Shown one piece after another: positions 5,852 to 7,517 of a stretch of 7,517 nt of DNA; position 1 is the stretch's first letter; each line of letters starts with the position of its first letter. Location of the stretch: assembly GCA_948742005.1 (NCBI GenBank), contig CAPYQR010000048.1, positions 2,305 through 9,821 of the forward strand, read 5' to 3'. Both the position numbers and the translations under genes were made by a program. Origin of the DNA: an uncultured bacterium (lineage in GTDB: Bacteria > Cyanobacteriota > Vampirovibrionia > Gastranaerophilales > Gastranaerophilaceae). Below the pieces are notes generated by a model. It was given only the letters and a program-made list of their open reading frames with translations, did not search any database and was not told the DNA's origin.

Positions 5852-7072
5852 TTTTTTTGTAAGATTTTTATTTCTTAATTCAATTGTTGTTAAGGTTTCT
5901 TTTGAATTTGGTGTTAATTTTTTATCAAGCAAAATTTCTTCAAAAGTTTTATTTATCGCTTCGTTGATTGAAGTTTGATTTTTTCCGCTGTAGTTGTTTT
6001 TGATGATGTTATTAAGCTGATGAGCACTTAAACAGCGGGATTTATCATATAGGTCGGCAGAACAATTTTTAAAATAATCATCCTCAAGCGCAAGCGCGTT
6101 TGCAGGCAAAACATTGGTTAATTTTGCAAATTCAAGCTGATTTTTTGTATTTGTCAACAAAAGTGCAAATTCAAGCGCAAGTTCTTTGTTTTTGGCGCGT
6201 TTCGGGATAATTAAATTCATTAAAGAAATATCATATTCGCCGTTTTCGCCTGTTAATTGATAAGTAATTTCGGATTTTTTATAAATATCGGGAGCGCTTT
6301 TTTTAATCATATCAATAAAATTTGACCCGGCAACAATCATTGATGTTTGATTTGACATATATTTTTCAATAACTTCGCGGTGTGAAAGCGCAAGGGTGTC
6401 TTTTGGCATTTGGTTAAGTTTGTACATTTGATTAAATTTTGAAAAAATTTCAGCTGTTTTTTGAATTTCTTTATCGCTATCTAAAAATAAAATGTTGTAT
6501 TTGCCTAAAATTTTTACTAAAGTATCATTCTCATTTAGCGAATTAGCGTAAAGAGAGCCTTTTGCTTTTTGTGCAATTTTAAATAAATCGTCGTAGGTTT
6601 TGATTTTTTCTGATAAATTTTCTTTATTATAAATTGTAACCGCACTTGTTGCATAAAAAGGCAGAGCATAGATTTTCCCGTCATATTTAAGTTTTTCGAC
6701 AAGGTTTTTGTTAAATTGAGCTGTATCTTTTTTATCAAAAATATAGAGAGTATCTTTTTGCGCTAAAAGAAGCGAAAAATTAGGATTTAAATTTATTAAA
6801 TCAGGCGGAGTTGAAGATAGAATCGAGGCTAGAGTTCTTTTTTGTGCTTCTTGAATTGGAATGTCAATCCATTTAATTTTATAACCTTGATGTTTTGTTT
6901 CAAATTCATTGATGATTTGATTCATTTGTTTTTCATAAACGGGTTTTAATTGAATTGACCAGAAAACAATTTGTTTGGAATTATCCTCTGTGGTTTTGCG
7001 CGTTAAAAAACATATAAACATTCCCAAAATAAAAATCATCAATAAAACAAATAATTTTTTTAAGATTTTCAT
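5813..7072 (-). CDS. extracellular solute-binding protein, family 1 type (sugar ABC transporter-like), membrane-anchored
   Basis: A 419-residue protein. An N-terminal MKILKK is followed by a hydrophobic stretch at about 7-23 and then a charged linker, so it is exported or anchored. Cys21 is preceded by MFI, not a lipobox, and no clear cleavage site is seen. The rest matches family 1 binding proteins: IVFWSI near the start, a region like TPPDLINLNPN, KLKYDGKIYALPFYATSAVTIYN in the hinge region, SMIVAGSNF, and LIIPKRAKNKELALEFALLLTN in the C-lobe. Cys337 and Cys347 could form a disulfide. Known: such proteins capture sugars or related solutes for an ABC importer. No permease or ATPase gene is in view, so the ligand and partner are unknown. 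The ATG at 7072 is chosen because GGGAG lies 9 nt before it; an in-frame TTG at 7081 abuts that site directly and could not use it. Family is fairly sure; the substrate is only inferred. Confidence 0.85.
   Translation of the reverse strand: MKILKKLFVLLMIFILGMFICFLTRKTTEDNSKQIVFWSIQLKPVYEKQMNQIINEFETKHQGYKIKWIDIPIQEAQKRTLASILSSTPPDLINLNPNFSLLLAQKDTLYIFDKKDTAQFNKNLVEKLKYDGKIYALPFYATSAVTIYNKENLSEKIKTYDDLFKIAQKAKGSLYANSLNENDTLVKILGKYNILFLDSDKEIQKTAEIFSKFNQMYKLNQMPKDTLALSHREVIEKYMSNQTSMIVAGSNFIDMIKKSAPDIYKKSEITYQLTGENGEYDISLMNLIIPKRAKNKELALEFALLLTNTKNQLEFAKLTNVLPANALALEDDYFKNCSADLYDKSRCLSAHQLNNIIKNNYSGKNQTSINEAINKTFEEILLDKKLTPNSKETLTTIELRNKNLTKKLNFNGFPEFNFF
5817..5857. terminator. candidate bidirectional intrinsic terminator inside overlapping gene ends
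   Basis: An exact 11-bp inverted repeat, AAAAAATTAAA (5817-5827) and TTTAATTTTTT (5847-5857), encloses a small CGG/CCG stem with a GAAAG loop (5830-5840). Each strand ends the stem in a run of T. The plus-gene stop (5849-5851) lies in the right arm, and the minus-gene stop (5813-5815) lies just outside the left arm. The stem is mostly A/U, so its strength is uncertain. Confidence 0.5.
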
Positions 7073-7081
7073 TAAATTCAA

Positions 7082-7086
7082 CTCCC
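7082..7086 (-). promoter_or_regulatory. Shine-Dalgarno site fixing the solute-binding protein start
   Basis: GGGAG on the minus strand, with 9 nt to the ATG at 7072. It touches the alternative TTG (7081) with no spacing, which rules that start out. Confidence 0.65.
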
Positions 7087-7117
7087 AAACTATTTTTTAA
7101 ATTTCAAAAACATCAAT

Positions 7118-7145
7118 AAAATAATTCTACAATAATTTTTGTCAT
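7118..7145 (-). promoter_or_regulatory. possible promoter of the solute-binding protein gene
   Basis: The minus strand has ATGACA (7145-7140), a 16-nt spacer and TATTTT (7123-7118), about 46 bp before the ATG at 7072. Chance matches are common in this AT-rich gap. Confidence 0.3.
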
Positions 7146-7177
7146 TAGTATATAAATATTATTTTATCGCAAAATGT

Positions 7178-7207
7178 TTGAATTGTTGCGCTTGTGGGAA
7201 GTATAAT
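7178..7207 (+). promoter_or_regulatory. probable sigma70-type promoter of the MFS transporter gene
   Basis: TTGAAT (7178-7183), an 18-nt spacer and a perfect TATAAT (7202-7207) lie about 50 bp before the ATG at 7257. The best promoter match in the window. Confidence 0.5.
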
Positions 7208-7256
7208 TATTTTAATGTTTGGAAAATAAAGAAAATTAAGGATAAAAGGGAAAATA

Positions 7257-7517
7257 ATGGAATTAATTAAAAAGAAATTGGGGGTTTTGTCGAATTTAGA
7301 ATTTGATAAACTTTTTTTAGCACAGATTTTTTCGCATTTTTCAGATGCAATTGTTCAGTTTTTGCTTGTTGCGGTTTTGATGGGTTTAAATGCTTCGGGT
7401 GCAGGAAAATCAATTGCAATTGTATTTTTTTCATTTTTGTTGCCTCAATTTCTCCTAAGTCCTTTTACGGGTGCTGTTTGCGACAGGATTTCAAGAAAGG
7501 CAATACTTTTTCTAAGC
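7257..7517 (+). CDS. major facilitator superfamily transporter, N-terminal part (3' end outside window)
   Basis: The first 87 codons run from ATG 7257 to the window edge; AAGGG ends 6 nt before the start. After a short basic N-terminus, hydrophobic segments lie at about 19-44 (FLAQIFSHFSDAIVQFLLVAVLMGL) and about 53-71, followed by GAVCDRISRK at 72-81. That last stretch is the MFS loop 2-3 motif (G-x-x-x-D-R-x-x-R-[RK]), placed where it is expected after the second membrane helix. Known: MFS proteins are inner-membrane secondary transporters or exporters with 12 or more helices. The start resembles the exporter and lysophospholipid-transporter-like branch, but 87 residues do not identify a substrate. 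It is divergent from the solute-binding protein gene; a functional link is possible but unproven. Confidence 0.8.
   Translation, partial: MELIKKKLGVLSNLEFDKLFLAQIFSHFSDAIVQFLLVAVLMGLNASGAGKSIAIVFFSFLLPQFLLSPFTGAVCDRISRKAILFLS

Noticed and set aside
6535..6738. Minus-strand 67-codon open frame inside the solute-binding protein gene
   Set aside because: Out of frame with the conserved binding-protein sequence, including its KYDGKIYALPF region.
7120..7137. AATAATT direct repeat as a defined operator
   Set aside because: Low-complexity A/T repeats of this length are expected by chance here; mentioned only as part of the control region.

Overview
The window is a very AT-rich stretch of a bacterial chromosome, densely packed with genes on both strands. 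The gene content fits an anaerobic, probably host-associated bacterium: an oxygen-sensitive acyl-CoA dehydratase activase, Tad/Flp-type pilus ATPase relatives, and lysine-, asparagine- and isoleucine-rich proteins. My best guess is an uncultured gut lineage such as Gastranaerophilales (Melainabacteria/Vampirovibrionia). That is inferred from overall style, not from a marker gene.

Left block (1-2722, minus strand, read right to left): a stand-alone PncC/CinA C-terminal-type nicotinamide-nucleotide amidase, then a CpaE/TadZ-like protein (receiver-like domain plus MinD-type ATPase), then, 4 nt further on, a CpaF/TadA-family protein that starts at TTG and runs off the left edge. This third gene has no ATG start and no stop inside the window, so simple ORF scans miss it. 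It keeps the family layout, but its P-loop, Asp box, Walker B and His box are all eroded. A CpaE-like gene paired with a probable CpaF pseudo-ATPase is the most unusual feature here.

Centre (2793-5023, plus strand): an orphan acyl-CoA dehydratase activase with an extra cysteine-rich C-terminus overlaps tyrosyl-tRNA synthetase (tyrS) by one base (TAATG). These two genes look less AT-rich than their neighbours.

Right block (5043-7517): an unrecognised 250-residue protein (plus) converges on a family 1-type extracellular solute-binding protein (minus). The two coding ends overlap by 39 bp, and an A/U-rich hairpin inside the overlap could terminate transcription in both directions. The solute-binding protein has an N-terminal hydrophobic anchor without a lipobox and no transporter permease genes beside it. 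Divergent from it, across a 184-bp intergenic region with a good sigma70-like promoter, begins a major facilitator superfamily transporter that runs off the right edge.

No RNA genes, mobile elements, CRISPR arrays or long repeats were seen. No intergenic gap exceeds 200 bp.
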